A stretch of DNA of 64,000 nucleotides from NCBI GenBank assembly GCA_036525295.1, contig DATDAQ010000119.1:1-64000 (forward strand). The letters run 5' to 3'. The position numbers and the translations under genes were made by a program. The DNA comes from VRUE01 sp036525295 (lineage in GTDB: Bacteria; Actinomycetota; Thermoleophilia; Solirubrobacterales; 70-9). Shown here piece after piece: positions 40,940 through 49,881 of this stretch (position 1 is the stretch's first letter; the number at the start of each line of letters is the position of its first letter). Under the pieces are notes generated by a model, which was given only the letters and a program-made list of their open reading frames with translations, was not told the DNA's origin and searched no databases.

Positions 40940-42620
40940 CGATGCCCCGGAGGAGAGCCTCGGCCTGGGCGGCGGCCTCCTCCACGGGCAGCTTGTGCTC
41001 GGCGCCACCGGCGCGCTCGCTCGCCTCGACCACGCCCTCGGCCAAGCCGCGGCGACCGACGACTATCCGCAGAGGGCAGCCGAGCAGCTCGGCGTCAGTC
41101 AGCTTCTCCCCGGTCCCCGCATCGCGATCGTCGTACAACACCTCGATGCCGGCGGCCCGCAGCTCCTCGTACAGGGTGTCCGCCGCGTCGCGCTCCTCCT
41201 CCCCGGCCTTCGCCAGGGAGACGAGGTGGACCTGCCACGGAGCCAGGGGCCTCGGCCAGACGATCCCGCGCTCGTCGGCGCCCTGCTCGATCGCGGCGGC
41301 GGCGATCCGGGCCGGGCCGATGCCGTAGCTGCCCATCACGATCTCGCGCTCGGCCCCCGACTCGTCGAGGTAGGTCGCGCCGAGCGGCTCGGAGTAGCGG
41401 GTGCCCAGCTTGAAGATGTTGCCGACCTCGATCGCCGGCTCGATCTCGAGCGCGCCACCTCCGGGGGCGGTGTCGCCGGCCTCGACCGTGCGCACGTCCA
41501 TCTCGTAGGCCTCGAAGTCGCGGGCGGGGTCGATGCCGCGCAGGTGAGCGTCGGGCTCGTTGGCGCCGCAGACGTAGGAATCGCCAACGATCGCGGCGTC
41601 CTTGATGATCGGCAGGTTCGAGCCAACCGGGCCGATGTAGCCCACGGGACCCAGCTCCGCTTCGATCTCCTCGGGCCGGGCCTGACGGAAGTCGGTCTTC
41701 ATTCCGTTGCGCAGCTTGATCTCGTTGAGGCGGTGGTCGCCGCGCAGGAGGACCAGGACCAGGCCGCGACCCTCGACCATGATCGGCATCGCCTTGATCA
41801 GCGCTCCGGCTGGAAGGCCGAGCGCGCCCGACACTTCTTCGACCGTGGTCAGGCCCGGGGTCGCCACTCGCTCCGGCGCATCGAGCCGGGGTGGCAGCTC
41901 GACCGGCTGCGCCTCCGCCGAGGCGACCTCGACGTTGGCCGCGTAGCCGGGAGCCAGCGCGACCTCGTTCTCGCCCGCGGGGCAGGGCGCCATGTACTCG
42001 TGAGCGCCGGAACCGCCCATCATCCCGACGTCGGACTCAACCCGGTACCAGCGCAACCCGCTGCGATCGAAGATCCGCGCGTAGGCCTCGCTCTGCAGCT
42101 CGTAGGACCGCGCCAGCCCCTCCTCATCACGGTCGAAGGAGTAGGCGTCCTTCATCGTGAACTCGCGCGTGCGCAGCACCCCCGCCCGCGGCCGCGGCTC
42201 GTCGCGCTCCTTGGTCTGCAGGTGGTAGAGCATCAAGGGCAGGTCCCGGTAGGACCGAACCTCTCTCGCCACATGCTGGGTCAAGCACTCCTCGTGCGTC
42301 ATAGCCAGCACCATCGGCGCACCCTTCCGATCCTCCAACTTGAACAGCTCGTCGATCGAGTACCGCCCAGTCTTCTCCCAAGCCTCGGAGGGCTGCAGAA
42401 CCGGCATCAGCATCTCCTGACACCCAATCCCCTCCATCTCCTCCCGAAGGATGGCTTCGACCTTCCGGTGAACCCTCCACCCCGCCGGCAGATAACTCCA
42501 CAAGCCCGCCCCAACCTGCCGAATCAACCCAGCCCGCACCATCAGCTTGTGCGACAGCGCCTCAGCATCAGCAGGCGCGTCCTTCAGGGTGGGCAGAAAA
42601 GCTTTGCTAAGGCGAGTCAT
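40932..42620 (-). CDS. proS: Prolyl-tRNA synthetase, bacterial type
   Basis: 562 residues, class II synthetase. Motif 2 (HLQTKERDEPRPRAGVLRTREFTMKDAYSF) and motif 3 (MGSYGIGPARIAAA) are present. Between them lies the editing (INS/YbaK) domain, about residues 225-385, with IKAMPIMVEGRGLVLVLLRGD. C-terminal anticodon-binding domain follows. Charges tRNA-Pro and clears Ala-tRNA-Pro. ATG 42620; a repeated 84-bp element lies in its leader. Confidence 0.96.
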   Translation of the reverse strand: MTRLSKAFLPTLKDAPADAEALSHKLMVRAGLIRQVGAGLWSYLPAGWRVHRKVEAILREEMEGIGCQEMLMPVLQPSEAWEKTGRYSIDELFKLEDRKGAPMVLAMTHEECLTQHVAREVRSYRDLPLMLYHLQTKERDEPRPRAGVLRTREFTMKDAYSFDRDEEGLARSYELQSEAYARIFDRSGLRWYRVESDVGMMGGSGAHEYMAPCPAGENEVALAPGYAANVEVASAEAQPVELPPRLDAPERVATPGLTTVEEVSGALGLPAGALIKAMPIMVEGRGLVLVLLRGDHRLNEIKLRNGMKTDFRQARPEEIEAELGPVGYIGPVGSNLPIIKDAAIVGDSYVCGANEPDAHLRGIDPARDFEAYEMDVRTVEAGDTAPGGGALEIEPAIEVGNIFKLGTRYSEPLGATYLDESGAEREIVMGSYGIGPARIAAAAIEQGADERGIVWPRPLAPWQVHLVSLAKAGEEERDAADTLYEELRAAGIEVLYDDRDAGTGEKLTDAELLGCPLRIVVGRRGLAEGVVEASERAGGAEHKLPVEEAAAQAEALLRGIDA

Positions 42621-42700
42621 GGGGGAAACCTATCCGTCCGCTCCCGGGAAGCTCATCCCCGATCCGTGTGACGAGGTTCTCCGATGCCGTTCCTCGCGGG

Positions 42701-42784
42701 GGGTGGCGTCGTAGGGGGAACCGCCCCCGAGGACGCTTTAGCGACCGCAGGGGGTGGTGGGTCCCCTGCGGCGACAGGACCCGC
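42701..42784 (-). repeat. 84-bp hairpin-rich repeat, copy 1
   Basis: Inverted copy of 54195-54278, about 80 of 84 positions identical. Read on the minus strand it holds three hairpins: GGGTCC/GGACCC, CGCT/AGCG and GGGGG/CCCCC. It lies between ispG and proS. An open frame in both copies gives the peptide GTHHPLRSLKRPRGRFPL, but no start or ribosome site is shared. Confidence 0.8.
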
Positions 42785-42791
42785 CGCGCCA

Positions 42792-44045
42792 CTACGCCCG
42801 CGTAAACCTGCGTCCCGCAGTCGGCGAAGCCTCCTCGTCCAGCAGGACTCGATCTGACTCCCCCGCTTTCGCCGCCTCATGCTCCATCCGAGCGATCTTC
42901 TCCGGCGTCAACTCCCCAGCGTTCTCCGCCTCGATCTTTGCCAGCCACGCCGCCCCCTCGCGCGACTCGTCCTCGTCGAACTCCACCCCACCCCGGTCGA
43001 GCGACTTGTCGATCTCCTCGAACAGGGTGTCGACGAGCATGGCCTGCGGGACCTTGCGCAGCGGCTTGCCGTGCGCGTAGATCAGGCCCTCATTCTTGGC
43101 GCCGGCGATGCCGAAGTCGGCGTGCGAGGCCTCGCCGATCCCGTTCACCGCACAGCCCAGCACGGCGACCTCGATCGGCTCGGCGTAGCCTTCCAGCCGC
43201 TGCTCGATCTCGGCCACGACGGAGTCCATGTCGAACTGGAGGCGGCCGCAGGTCGGGCAGGCGATCAGCACCGGACCGCGCTCGCGCAGCTGCAGCGCCT
43301 TGAGGATCTCCCAGGCGACCTTGACCTCCTCCTCGGCATGGAAGGTCGAGAGGCTGATCCGGATCGTGTCGCCGATCCCGTCGGCGAGCAGCGTGCCGAG
43401 GCCGACCGAGGACTTGAGCGACCCCGACCATTTCGTCCCCGCCTCGGTGATTCCCAGGTGCAGCGGGTAGGGAATCCTCTCCGAGAGCAGGCGATTGGCG
43501 GCGATCGTGTTGGGCACGTTGGTCGACTTGATCGAGACCTTGAAGTTCTCGAAGCTCAGCGACTCCATCAACTCGACGAACTCGACCGCGGCCGCGACCA
43601 GCGCCTCGACCGGGCTCTCGCGCTCGAGCGCGTGCAGGTGCTTGGGCAGCGAGCCGGAGTTGACCCCGATCCGCATCGGCACCCCCGCCGCGGTCGCCCG
43701 CTCGGCCACCTCGGCGACCTTCTCCCGCCCGCCGATGTTGCCTGGGTTGAGCCGGATGCAGTGGGCGCCGGCGTCGATCGCCTTCAGCGCCAGGGTGTGA
43801 TTGAAGTGGATGTCGGCGATCACCGGGATCGGCGACTCCACGACGATCGTCTTCAGAGCCTCGACGTCCTCGTCGCGCGGCACCGCGACCCGCACGATGT
43901 CGGCACCTGCATCGGCGACCTTGCGGATCTGCTCCATCGTCGCCGCCAGGTTGGCGGTCTCGGTCTTGGTCATCGTCTGCACGGCGACCGGAGCGCCGCC
44001 GCCGATCGGCACGCCGCCGACGAAAATTTGCCTCTTGGAAGCCAT
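42792..44045 (-). CDS. ispG: 4-hydroxy-3-methylbut-2-en-1-yl diphosphate synthase
   Basis: MEP-pathway iron-sulfur enzyme making HMBPP. 417 residues: TIM-barrel N-terminal part with DIHFNHTLALKAI and RLNPGNIGG, then the [4Fe-4S] cysteines in ACPTCGR and GCAVNGIGEA. A C-terminal tail of about 60 residues beyond the usual end is acidic and helical. Downstream of dxr and rseP in the same operon, so isoprenoid supply is encoded beside uppS. Confidence 0.95.
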   Translation of the reverse strand: MASKRQIFVGGVPIGGGAPVAVQTMTKTETANLAATMEQIRKVADAGADIVRVAVPRDEDVEALKTIVVESPIPVIADIHFNHTLALKAIDAGAHCIRLNPGNIGGREKVAEVAERATAAGVPMRIGVNSGSLPKHLHALERESPVEALVAAAVEFVELMESLSFENFKVSIKSTNVPNTIAANRLLSERIPYPLHLGITEAGTKWSGSLKSSVGLGTLLADGIGDTIRISLSTFHAEEEVKVAWEILKALQLRERGPVLIACPTCGRLQFDMDSVVAEIEQRLEGYAEPIEVAVLGCAVNGIGEASHADFGIAGAKNEGLIYAHGKPLRKVPQAMLVDTLFEEIDKSLDRGGVEFDEDESREGAAWLAKIEAENAGELTPEKIARMEHEAAKAGESDRVLLDEEASPTAGRRFTRA

Positions 44046-44079
44046 GTGCGAAGGGTATCCGGGTGCGCGGGCGCGCTGG

Positions 44080-45171
44080 CTAGCGGACGTCGAATCCCTC
44101 GCCGTTGAGGCGTCCGATGTCGTTGGTCAGCCCAATGAACATGAGGATCACGACGAGCACGACGCCGACCGCCGTGGCCCGCTCCATCACCTGCAGCGAG
44201 GCCGGCCGGCCGCGCAGCTTCTCGACCAGTGCCCAGAAGATGTGGCCGCCGTCGAGCGGCAGGATCGGCAGCAGGTTGATCAGGCCCAGCGAGAGGCTGA
44301 CCAGGGCGAGCAGCAGCAGCGAGCGCTCGACCCCCAGGTCGAGCGTCTGGTTGGCGACGTCGCTGACCCCGACGATGCCGGATATTTCCTTGCGCTGCTC
44401 GGATTCGAAGATGCGCGAGAAGATCGAGGCCGTTTTCGTCGTCACCAGCCAGACCGTGTCCCAGGCCCGGTCGACCGCTGTGCCGAAGCCGATCTCCTCG
44501 GCTTCGGTCCCATAGGCGAAGCCGACCAGTGCCCGCTTGTTGGCGGCGTCGTACTCCGGCCTGACCGAGATCGTCAACAGCTCGCCGTTGCGGCTGATGC
44601 GCAGCGTGGCCGGTGCCGCGGCGACGCAACCGTCGACCTGCCTGCCGGCGCACTCGTGGCCGGCGACCTGGTCGGCGAAGCGTTCGAGCCGCACTTCGCG
44701 GTCCAGGCCCGGGTAGGAGCGACCGTCGACGGCAAGGATCTCGTCACCCGGCTCGAGCACCTTGGCGGCCGGAGAGCCGTCGCGGATCTCCTCCACGGAC
44801 TGGGTCACCTGCTGCGCGCTGGTGAAGTAGACGAAGGTGAAGATGGCGAAGGCGAGGGCGATGTTGACCCCAGGACCGGCGGCGATCACCGCGATCCGCT
44901 TCCAGACCGGCTGGCGGTAGTAGGCGCGCGGCTCGACCTCCGGCGGCACCTCCTCCTCCGGGTTCATGCCGGTGATCTTCACGTAACCGCCGAGCGGGAT
45001 CGCTTTCACCCCGTACTCGGTCTCGCCGCGTTTGAATGACCAGATCGTCGGCCCAAAGAAGAGGAAGAAGCGCTCGACCCGCATCCCGGTCGCCTTCGCC
45101 ACGAAGAAGTGCCCGGCCTCGTGCAGGACGATCAGCAGCGAGAAACCAAGGAAGATCAGCAGCCAGTTCAT
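44080..45171 (-). CDS. rseP: Site-2 membrane protease RseP
   Basis: 363 residues. Intramembrane zinc metalloprotease: HEAGH in the first helix, the PDZ domain (PAAKVLEPGDEILAVDGRSYP) and LPLDGGHIFW with the third metal ligand in the penultimate helix. Cleaves anti-sigma factors and remnant signal peptides. ATG 45171 overlaps the dxr stop by four bases. Confidence 0.94.
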   Translation of the reverse strand: MNWLLIFLGFSLLIVLHEAGHFFVAKATGMRVERFFLFFGPTIWSFKRGETEYGVKAIPLGGYVKITGMNPEEEVPPEVEPRAYYRQPVWKRIAVIAAGPGVNIALAFAIFTFVYFTSAQQVTQSVEEIRDGSPAAKVLEPGDEILAVDGRSYPGLDREVRLERFADQVAGHECAGRQVDGCVAAAPATLRISRNGELLTISVRPEYDAANKRALVGFAYGTEAEEIGFGTAVDRAWDTVWLVTTKTASIFSRIFESEQRKEISGIVGVSDVANQTLDLGVERSLLLLALVSLSLGLINLLPILPLDGGHIFWALVEKLRGRPASLQVMERATAVGVVLVVILMFIGLTNDIGRLNGEGFDVR

Positions 45172-46313
45172 ACCCGTGCCAACCCCCCGACCTCTTCTTC
45201 GGTGCGCCGGCGGGCCTCGGCGTCGATCGCGAAGAGGTCTTCGAAATGGGTCGGCACCAGGGCGGGCATCGCCTCCAGGACCCGTTCGATTGCGGCGGGG
45301 ATAGCCGTGAAGCCGATCTTCCCCTCGAGGAAGGCGGCGACGGCGACCTCGTCGGCCGCGTTGAGGACACAGGGCGCGGTCCCCCCCGCCCTGCCCGCCT
45401 CCAGGGCGATGCCCAGGCAGGCGAAGGTCTCCAGGTCGGGCGGCTCGAAGGCCAGCTGGCCCACCGCTGCGAGGTCGAGGCGCGGCACGTCGACGTCGGC
45501 GCGCTCGGGGTAGTGCAGCGCGTAGGAAATCGGCACCCGCATGTCGGGATGGCCAAGATGGGCCAGGGTGGCGCCGTCATTGAGGTCGATCAACGAGTGG
45601 ACGATCGACTGCGGGTGGACGACGACCTCGATCCGCTCGAAGGGGACGCCGAAGAGGTGGTGGGCCTCGATCGCCTCGAAGCCCTTGTTCATCAGCGTCG
45701 CCGAGTCGATCGTGATCCGCCCGCCCATGCTCCAGGTCGGGTGGGCGAGGGCCTCCTCGACACTCACACTCGCGAGGTCGGTGCGGCCACGAAAGGGGCC
45801 TCCCGAGGCGGTCAGGACCAGGCGGTCGACGGTCCCAGGTGGCTCGGACCCAATCAGCTGGAAGAGCGCCGAGTGCTCGGAGTCGACGGGCAGCAGCCGT
45901 GCCCCGGTCGCCTCCGCCAGGGCCATCGTCAGCTCGCCGCCGATCACCAGGCTCTCCTTGTTGGCGAGCGCCACGTCGATGCCCTCGCCGAGCGCGACGA
46001 TCGTCGGCCCCAAACCGGCTGCCCCGACGATCCCGTTGAGGACCAGGTCGGCGCCGGAGTCGAGGATCAGCTCGCGGATCCCGTCATCGCCTGCCAGCAC
46101 CTTCTCGTCCCAGGCCCCTCGCGCGGCCTCGGACGCCCCCGCATCGGAGAACGCGACGGTGCCGACACCGTGCTCGGACGCCTGCGCAAGCACCCGCTCC
46201 CAGCTCGACCCGGCGGCCAGTCCCACCACTTCGAGATCGTCGGAGGCACCGACGATCTCCAGCGCCTGGGTCCCGATCGACCCGGTGCTGCCGAGGATTA
46301 CCAGCTTCTTCAT
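45168..46313 (-). CDS. dxr: 1-deoxy-D-xylulose-5-phosphate reductoisomerase
   Basis: Second MEP-pathway step. 381 residues: NADPH motif GSTGSIGTQALEI, the metal/substrate region LLPVDSEHSALFQ, SASGGPFRG and MNKGFEAIEAHHLF. Normal length. Feeds ispG in the same operon. Separated from cdsA by 78 bases holding a palindrome. Confidence 0.96.
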   Translation of the reverse strand: MKKLVILGSTGSIGTQALEIVGASDDLEVVGLAAGSSWERVLAQASEHGVGTVAFSDAGASEAARGAWDEKVLAGDDGIRELILDSGADLVLNGIVGAAGLGPTIVALGEGIDVALANKESLVIGGELTMALAEATGARLLPVDSEHSALFQLIGSEPPGTVDRLVLTASGGPFRGRTDLASVSVEEALAHPTWSMGGRITIDSATLMNKGFEAIEAHHLFGVPFERIEVVVHPQSIVHSLIDLNDGATLAHLGHPDMRVPISYALHYPERADVDVPRLDLAAVGQLAFEPPDLETFACLGIALEAGRAGGTAPCVLNAADEVAVAAFLEGKIGFTAIPAAIERVLEAMPALVPTHFEDLFAIDAEARRRTEEEVGGLARV

Positions 46314-46347
46314 CTACAGCAGGATAAGGAGGACGGCAGCCGGTCGC

Positions 46348-46390
46348 GAATCTGCATTAAGGCGTCTATAGCACGCACAAATGCAGACTC
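46348..46390. repeat. 43-bp palindrome, family B copy 2
   Basis: Same length and right arm (AAATGCAGACTC, then CGTCAGT with the neighbour's stop codon) as 24329-24371. The left arm reads GAATCTGCATT, so one arm base differs; the core is GCGT/ACGC around TATA. It lies between dxr and cdsA, both on the minus strand, so it is internal to a transcript and not a simple operon end. Confidence 0.65.
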
Positions 46391-46391
46391 G

Positions 46392-47282
46392 TCAGTAGAC
46401 GAACTGGATCGAGAGGTAGTAGCCGACGACTACGGTGAAGAAGACGGCGTCTAGGCGGTCGAGGATGCCACCGTGGGGGCCGAAGAGGGTGCCGGTGTCC
46501 TTCTTGCCGAGATCGCGCTTCAGCATCGACTCGAAGAGGTCCCCGACCGGGGCGATCGCCGCCACCGCCGCACCCATGATCAGCGCGTCCACGCCGGAAA
46601 GCCAGTCCTGGTAGAGGCCGGCGAACCAGAAGGCCATCGTGCCGATGACGAAGCCGCCGAGCAGGCCCTCGAGCGTCTTGTTGGGCGAGAGCGTCGGCGC
46701 GATCTTGTGAGAGCCGAACATCCGGCCGGTCGCGTATGCCCCGGTGTCGGCGGCGAAGGTGCCGACGAGGACGTCGACCAGGAGCGCGGCGCCGTGGTCG
46801 GGGAGGTCGCGCAGCAGCACCGCGTGCACGAGGGGGATCCCGATCCAGACGATCCCGAGCAGGGTGACTCCCATCGACATCGTGATCCCGTCGCGATGGT
46901 GGCGGTCGACACCGAAGGCGAAGAGGACCGGGAAGGACGCGGCGAGGATCAGCAGGACGTTGAAGGCGGTGCCGAAGTGGGCGGCGAGGACCAGGGCCGG
47001 GACGGTGATGTAGGCGGCCCGCTGGACCGGGCGCATCTCCTCGGTCAGCGAAAGGTACTCGCGCAGGCAGAGCAGGCCGATCCCGATCATCGCCACGGTG
47101 AAGACCAGCTCCCCGGCAACGATGATCGCGATCGCGAAGATGCCCCAGGGAAGGGCGAAGAGAATGCGCTTCGCCGTCTCGCCGCTCCGCGCTCCGCCCC
47201 GCCGGCGCCGCTTCCGCGGCTCGCGCGGCGGCGGTTTCGGCGCCGGCTCCTCGAAGAGGTCGTCGTCGAAGAGGTCCTGCAT
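46392..47282 (-). CDS. cdsA: Phosphatidate cytidylyltransferase
   Basis: Makes CDP-diacylglycerol for all phospholipids. 296 residues from ATG 47282. An N-terminal soluble segment (about 70 residues, acidic then Arg-rich) precedes the membrane part. The CdsA signature appears as GDLFESMLKRDLGKKDTGTLFGPHGGILDRLDAVFF near the C terminus. Its start shares a base with the uppS stop (TGATG). The soluble N-terminal extension is longer than usual. Confidence 0.93.
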   Translation of the reverse strand: MQDLFDDDLFEEPAPKPPPREPRKRRRRGGARSGETAKRILFALPWGIFAIAIIVAGELVFTVAMIGIGLLCLREYLSLTEEMRPVQRAAYITVPALVLAAHFGTAFNVLLILAASFPVLFAFGVDRHHRDGITMSMGVTLLGIVWIGIPLVHAVLLRDLPDHGAALLVDVLVGTFAADTGAYATGRMFGSHKIAPTLSPNKTLEGLLGGFVIGTMAFWFAGLYQDWLSGVDALIMGAAVAAIAPVGDLFESMLKRDLGKKDTGTLFGPHGGILDRLDAVFFTVVVGYYLSIQFVY

Positions 47283-47953
47283 CAGGCCCTCGCCCCGAAA
47301 CGGCGCCGGCGCTCCTCGAACTCCCGCAGGCTCTCCTCCAGCGCCTCGCGGCCGAAGTCGGGCCAGAGCTCGTCGCGGAACACCAGCTCCGAGTAGGCGC
47401 ACTGCCAGAGTAGGAAGTTGGAGATACGCCGCTCGCCGCTGGTGCGGATCAGGAGGTCGGGGTCGTGCATCTCCGGCGCGTAGAGCCGGCGGCGGAAATC
47501 CTCGTCCGAGCCACCCTGAAAGCCACGCGCGGCGTCGACGATCTCCGCTCGCCCGCCGTAGTTGAAGGCGACGAAGAGGGTGATCCGCTCGTTGGCGGCC
47601 GTCGTCTCCTCGGCCCACTCCATGCGCTCGACCAGCTCCGGCGCGACGCCCTCACGGCGGCCGACGAAACGCATCCGCACGCCCTCGGCGTCCAGCTCGG
47701 GGGTCTCCGCGTCGATCCTCTCCCCGAACATCGCCATCAGCGCCGAGACCTCCTCGGCCGGGCGCGACCAGTTCTCGGTCGAGAACGAGAAGACGGTGAG
47801 CTCCTCGATCCCCAGCTCGACGGCGTCGCGCAGCCGGGCCTTCACGGCGTCGGCGCCGGCCCGGTGCCCCTCTACGGTCGGCACGCCCCGCTGCTCTGCC
47901 CAGCGCCCATTGCCGTCGGTGATGATCGCCACGTACCGCGCGGAGGCACTCAC
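47282..47953 (-). CDS. uppS: Undecaprenyl diphosphate synthase
   Basis: cis-prenyltransferase making the lipid carrier for cell-wall synthesis. 223 residues: TDGNGRWAEQRG with the catalytic Asp, GHRAGADAVK, FSTENWSRP, and the C-terminal TSGERRISNFLLWQCAYSE and WPDF. The family's usual MDGNGRWA reads TDGNGRWA. GTG start overlaps the frr stop. Confidence 0.95.
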   Translation of the reverse strand: MSASARYVAIITDGNGRWAEQRGVPTVEGHRAGADAVKARLRDAVELGIEELTVFSFSTENWSRPAEEVSALMAMFGERIDAETPELDAEGVRMRFVGRREGVAPELVERMEWAEETTAANERITLFVAFNYGGRAEIVDAARGFQGGSDEDFRRRLYAPEMHDPDLLIRTSGERRISNFLLWQCAYSELVFRDELWPDFGREALEESLREFEERRRRFGARA

Positions 47954-48513
47954 ACCTCCAGGATCTCCTCTTCCTTCCCCTTCAGGAGTGCGTCGATCTC
48001 GGCGATCGCCTCGTCGGTCTGCTTCTGCAGCGCCGCCTCGGCACGGCGCTCGTCGTCCTCGCCGGCTTCGCCCTCCTTCTTCAGCTCGCGCAGATCGTGC
48101 ATCGTGTCGCGACGGATGTTGCGGATCGCGACACGGCCCTCCTCGGCGACGCCGTGCACCACCTTGACCATGTCGCGACGGCGCTCCTCGGTCAGCTCGG
48201 GGACCTGCAAGCGGATCACGTTGCCGTCGTTGCTGGGTGTCAGGCCGACGTCGGACTCCTGGATCGATTTCTCGATCGCCCCGATCGACGACTTGTCGAA
48301 GGGTGTGACGGTGAGCAGCCTCGCGTCGGAGGTCGCGATGTTGGCGAGCTGCTTGAGCGGGGTCTGGGCGCCGTAGTAGTCGACGACGATGCGGTCGAGC
48401 AGGTGCGGGGAGGCGCGGCCGGTGCGCACCGTCGCCAGTTCGCCACGACTCGACTCGACCGACTTGCTCATGCGGCCTTTGGCGTCTTCGAGCATTTCGT
48501 CGATCAGCTCCAC
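47950..48513 (-). CDS. frr: Ribosome recycling factor
   Basis: Splits post-termination ribosomes with EF-G. 187 residues, standard length: SVESSRGELATVRTGRASPHLLDRI, YYGAQTPLKQLANI, IQESDVGLTPSNDGNVIRLQVP and ELTEERRRDMVK. GTG start 48513, 18 bases after pyrH. Confidence 0.97.
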   Translation of the reverse strand: MELIDEMLEDAKGRMSKSVESSRGELATVRTGRASPHLLDRIVVDYYGAQTPLKQLANIATSDARLLTVTPFDKSSIGAIEKSIQESDVGLTPSNDGNVIRLQVPELTEERRRDMVKVVHGVAEEGRVAIRNIRRDTMHDLRELKKEGEAGEDDERRAEAALQKQTDEAIAEIDALLKGKEEEILEV

Positions 48514-48531
48514 TGGGCCCCCGTTTCTCGT

Positions 48532-49266
48532 CTACGAGGTGGGCCTGCTGGAAACCAGCGTGCCCACCCTCTCGCCGTTGACGATCCTATCTATGTTGCC
48601 AGCGTCTCCCATATTGAAGACGTAGATCGGCAGGTCGTTGTCCATGCAGAGCGAGAGCGCCGTCGAGTCCATCACCTTGAGCCCGCGCTCGATCGCCTCG
48701 CGGTGGCTGATCGCGGCGATGAACTCGGCGTCCGGGTTGGTCGCCGGGTCGGAGTCGTAGACGCCCTCCACCCCGTTCTTCGCCATCAGGATCGCTTCGG
48801 CGTGGATCTCCAGCGCGCGCAGCGCGGCAGCGGTGTCGGTAGTGAAGAACGGGTTGCCGGTGCCGGCGGCGAAGATCACCACGCGGCCCTTCTCCAGGTG
48901 GCGCATCGCACGGCGCCGGATGTAGGGCTCGGCCACCTCCTTGACGCCGATCGCCGAGAGCACCCGGGTGTGCTCGCCGGTCTTCTCCAGCGCGTCCTGG
49001 AGCGTCAGGGCGTTGAGCACCGTCGCCAGCATCCCCATGTAGTCGCCGGTCGCGCGGTCCATCCCTTCGGCGGCGGCGGAGAGGCCGCGGTAGATGTTGC
49101 CCGCCCCGACCACGATCGCCACCTCGACCCCGCGGGCGCGGATCGCGGAGACCTGCTCGGCGATCCGCTGCACCTCGGTCGCATCGGTGCCGTAGGTGAG
49201 ATCGCCCATCAGGGCCTCGCCCGAGAGCTTCAGCAGGATGCGTTTGAACTGGGGGTCAGCAGCCAT
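48532..49266 (-). CDS. pyrH: Uridylate kinase
   Basis: Phosphorylates UMP to UDP. 244 residues of the bacterial hexameric amino-acid-kinase type: ILLKLSGEALMG, VVGAGNIYRG, TGNPFFTTDTAAALRA and VYDSDP. Twelve bases after tsf in the conserved rpsB-tsf-pyrH-frr order. Confidence 0.97.
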   Translation of the reverse strand: MAADPQFKRILLKLSGEALMGDLTYGTDATEVQRIAEQVSAIRARGVEVAIVVGAGNIYRGLSAAAEGMDRATGDYMGMLATVLNALTLQDALEKTGEHTRVLSAIGVKEVAEPYIRRRAMRHLEKGRVVIFAAGTGNPFFTTDTAAALRALEIHAEAILMAKNGVEGVYDSDPATNPDAEFIAAISHREAIERGLKVMDSTALSLCMDNDLPIYVFNMGDAGNIDRIVNGERVGTLVSSRPTS

Positions 49267-49278
49267 CTAGGCGCGAGC

Positions 49279-49881
49279 CTATTCGCCCACGCGGAAGTAG
49301 GAGAAACGGGCGATGCGGATGTTCTCGCCGGTCTTGGCCGCCAGCTCCTGGCGCAGCTCCTCGATCGACTTCGAGTCGTGCTTCTCGGCGTTGACGTGCG
49401 CCTGGTCGAGCAGGGCGACCTCTTTGCCCCACTTAGCGAGCTGGCCCTCGACGATCTTCTCGACGACGTTGTCGGGCTTGCCTTCTTCGCGCGCCTTCTC
49501 TTCGAAGACCCGCTTTTCGGCCTCGCGCTCCTCGGCGGAGATCTCGTCGGTGGTGACGTACTGGGGGGCGGTCGCGGCGACGTGCAGGGCGACCTCGTAG
49601 GCAAACGCCTTGAAGTCCTCGTTGCGGGCGACGAAGTCGGTCTCGCACTGCACTTCCACCATCGCCCCGACCTTGTCGTTGGCGTGGATGTAGGAGGCGA
49701 CGACGCCCTCGTCCGTCCCCCTCCCTTCGCGCTTCGCGGCAGAGGCCTGGCCCTTCACGCGCAGGATCTCGATCGCGCGGTCCACGTCGCCGTCGGACTC
49801 GCTCAGCGCCGCCTTGCAGTCCATCATCGCCGCCCCGGTCCGATCCCGAAGCGCCTTCACGTCGGCAGCAGTAACGCTCAT
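49279..49881 (-). CDS. tsf: Elongation factor Ts, short form
   Basis: Nucleotide exchange factor for EF-Tu. 200 residues: UBA-like N-terminus ALRDRTGAAMMDCKAAL, then GVVASYIHANDKVGAMVEVQCETDFVARNEDF. Only one core subdomain, like the short EF-Ts of Thermus and several actinobacteria rather than the 283-residue E. coli form. ATG 49881 overlaps the rpsB stop. Confidence 0.96.
   Translation of the reverse strand: MSVTAADVKALRDRTGAAMMDCKAALSESDGDVDRAIEILRVKGQASAAKREGRGTDEGVVASYIHANDKVGAMVEVQCETDFVARNEDFKAFAYEVALHVAATAPQYVTTDEISAEEREAEKRVFEEKAREEGKPDNVVEKIVEGQLAKWGKEVALLDQAHVNAEKHDSKSIEELRQELAAKTGENIRIARFSYFRVGE

Noticed and set aside
42607..42880. Small open frames over the 84-bp repeat (and the matching one at 54175-54396)
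   Set aside because: The shared peptide arises from repeat identity; starts, ends and flanks differ and no ribosome site is conserved.
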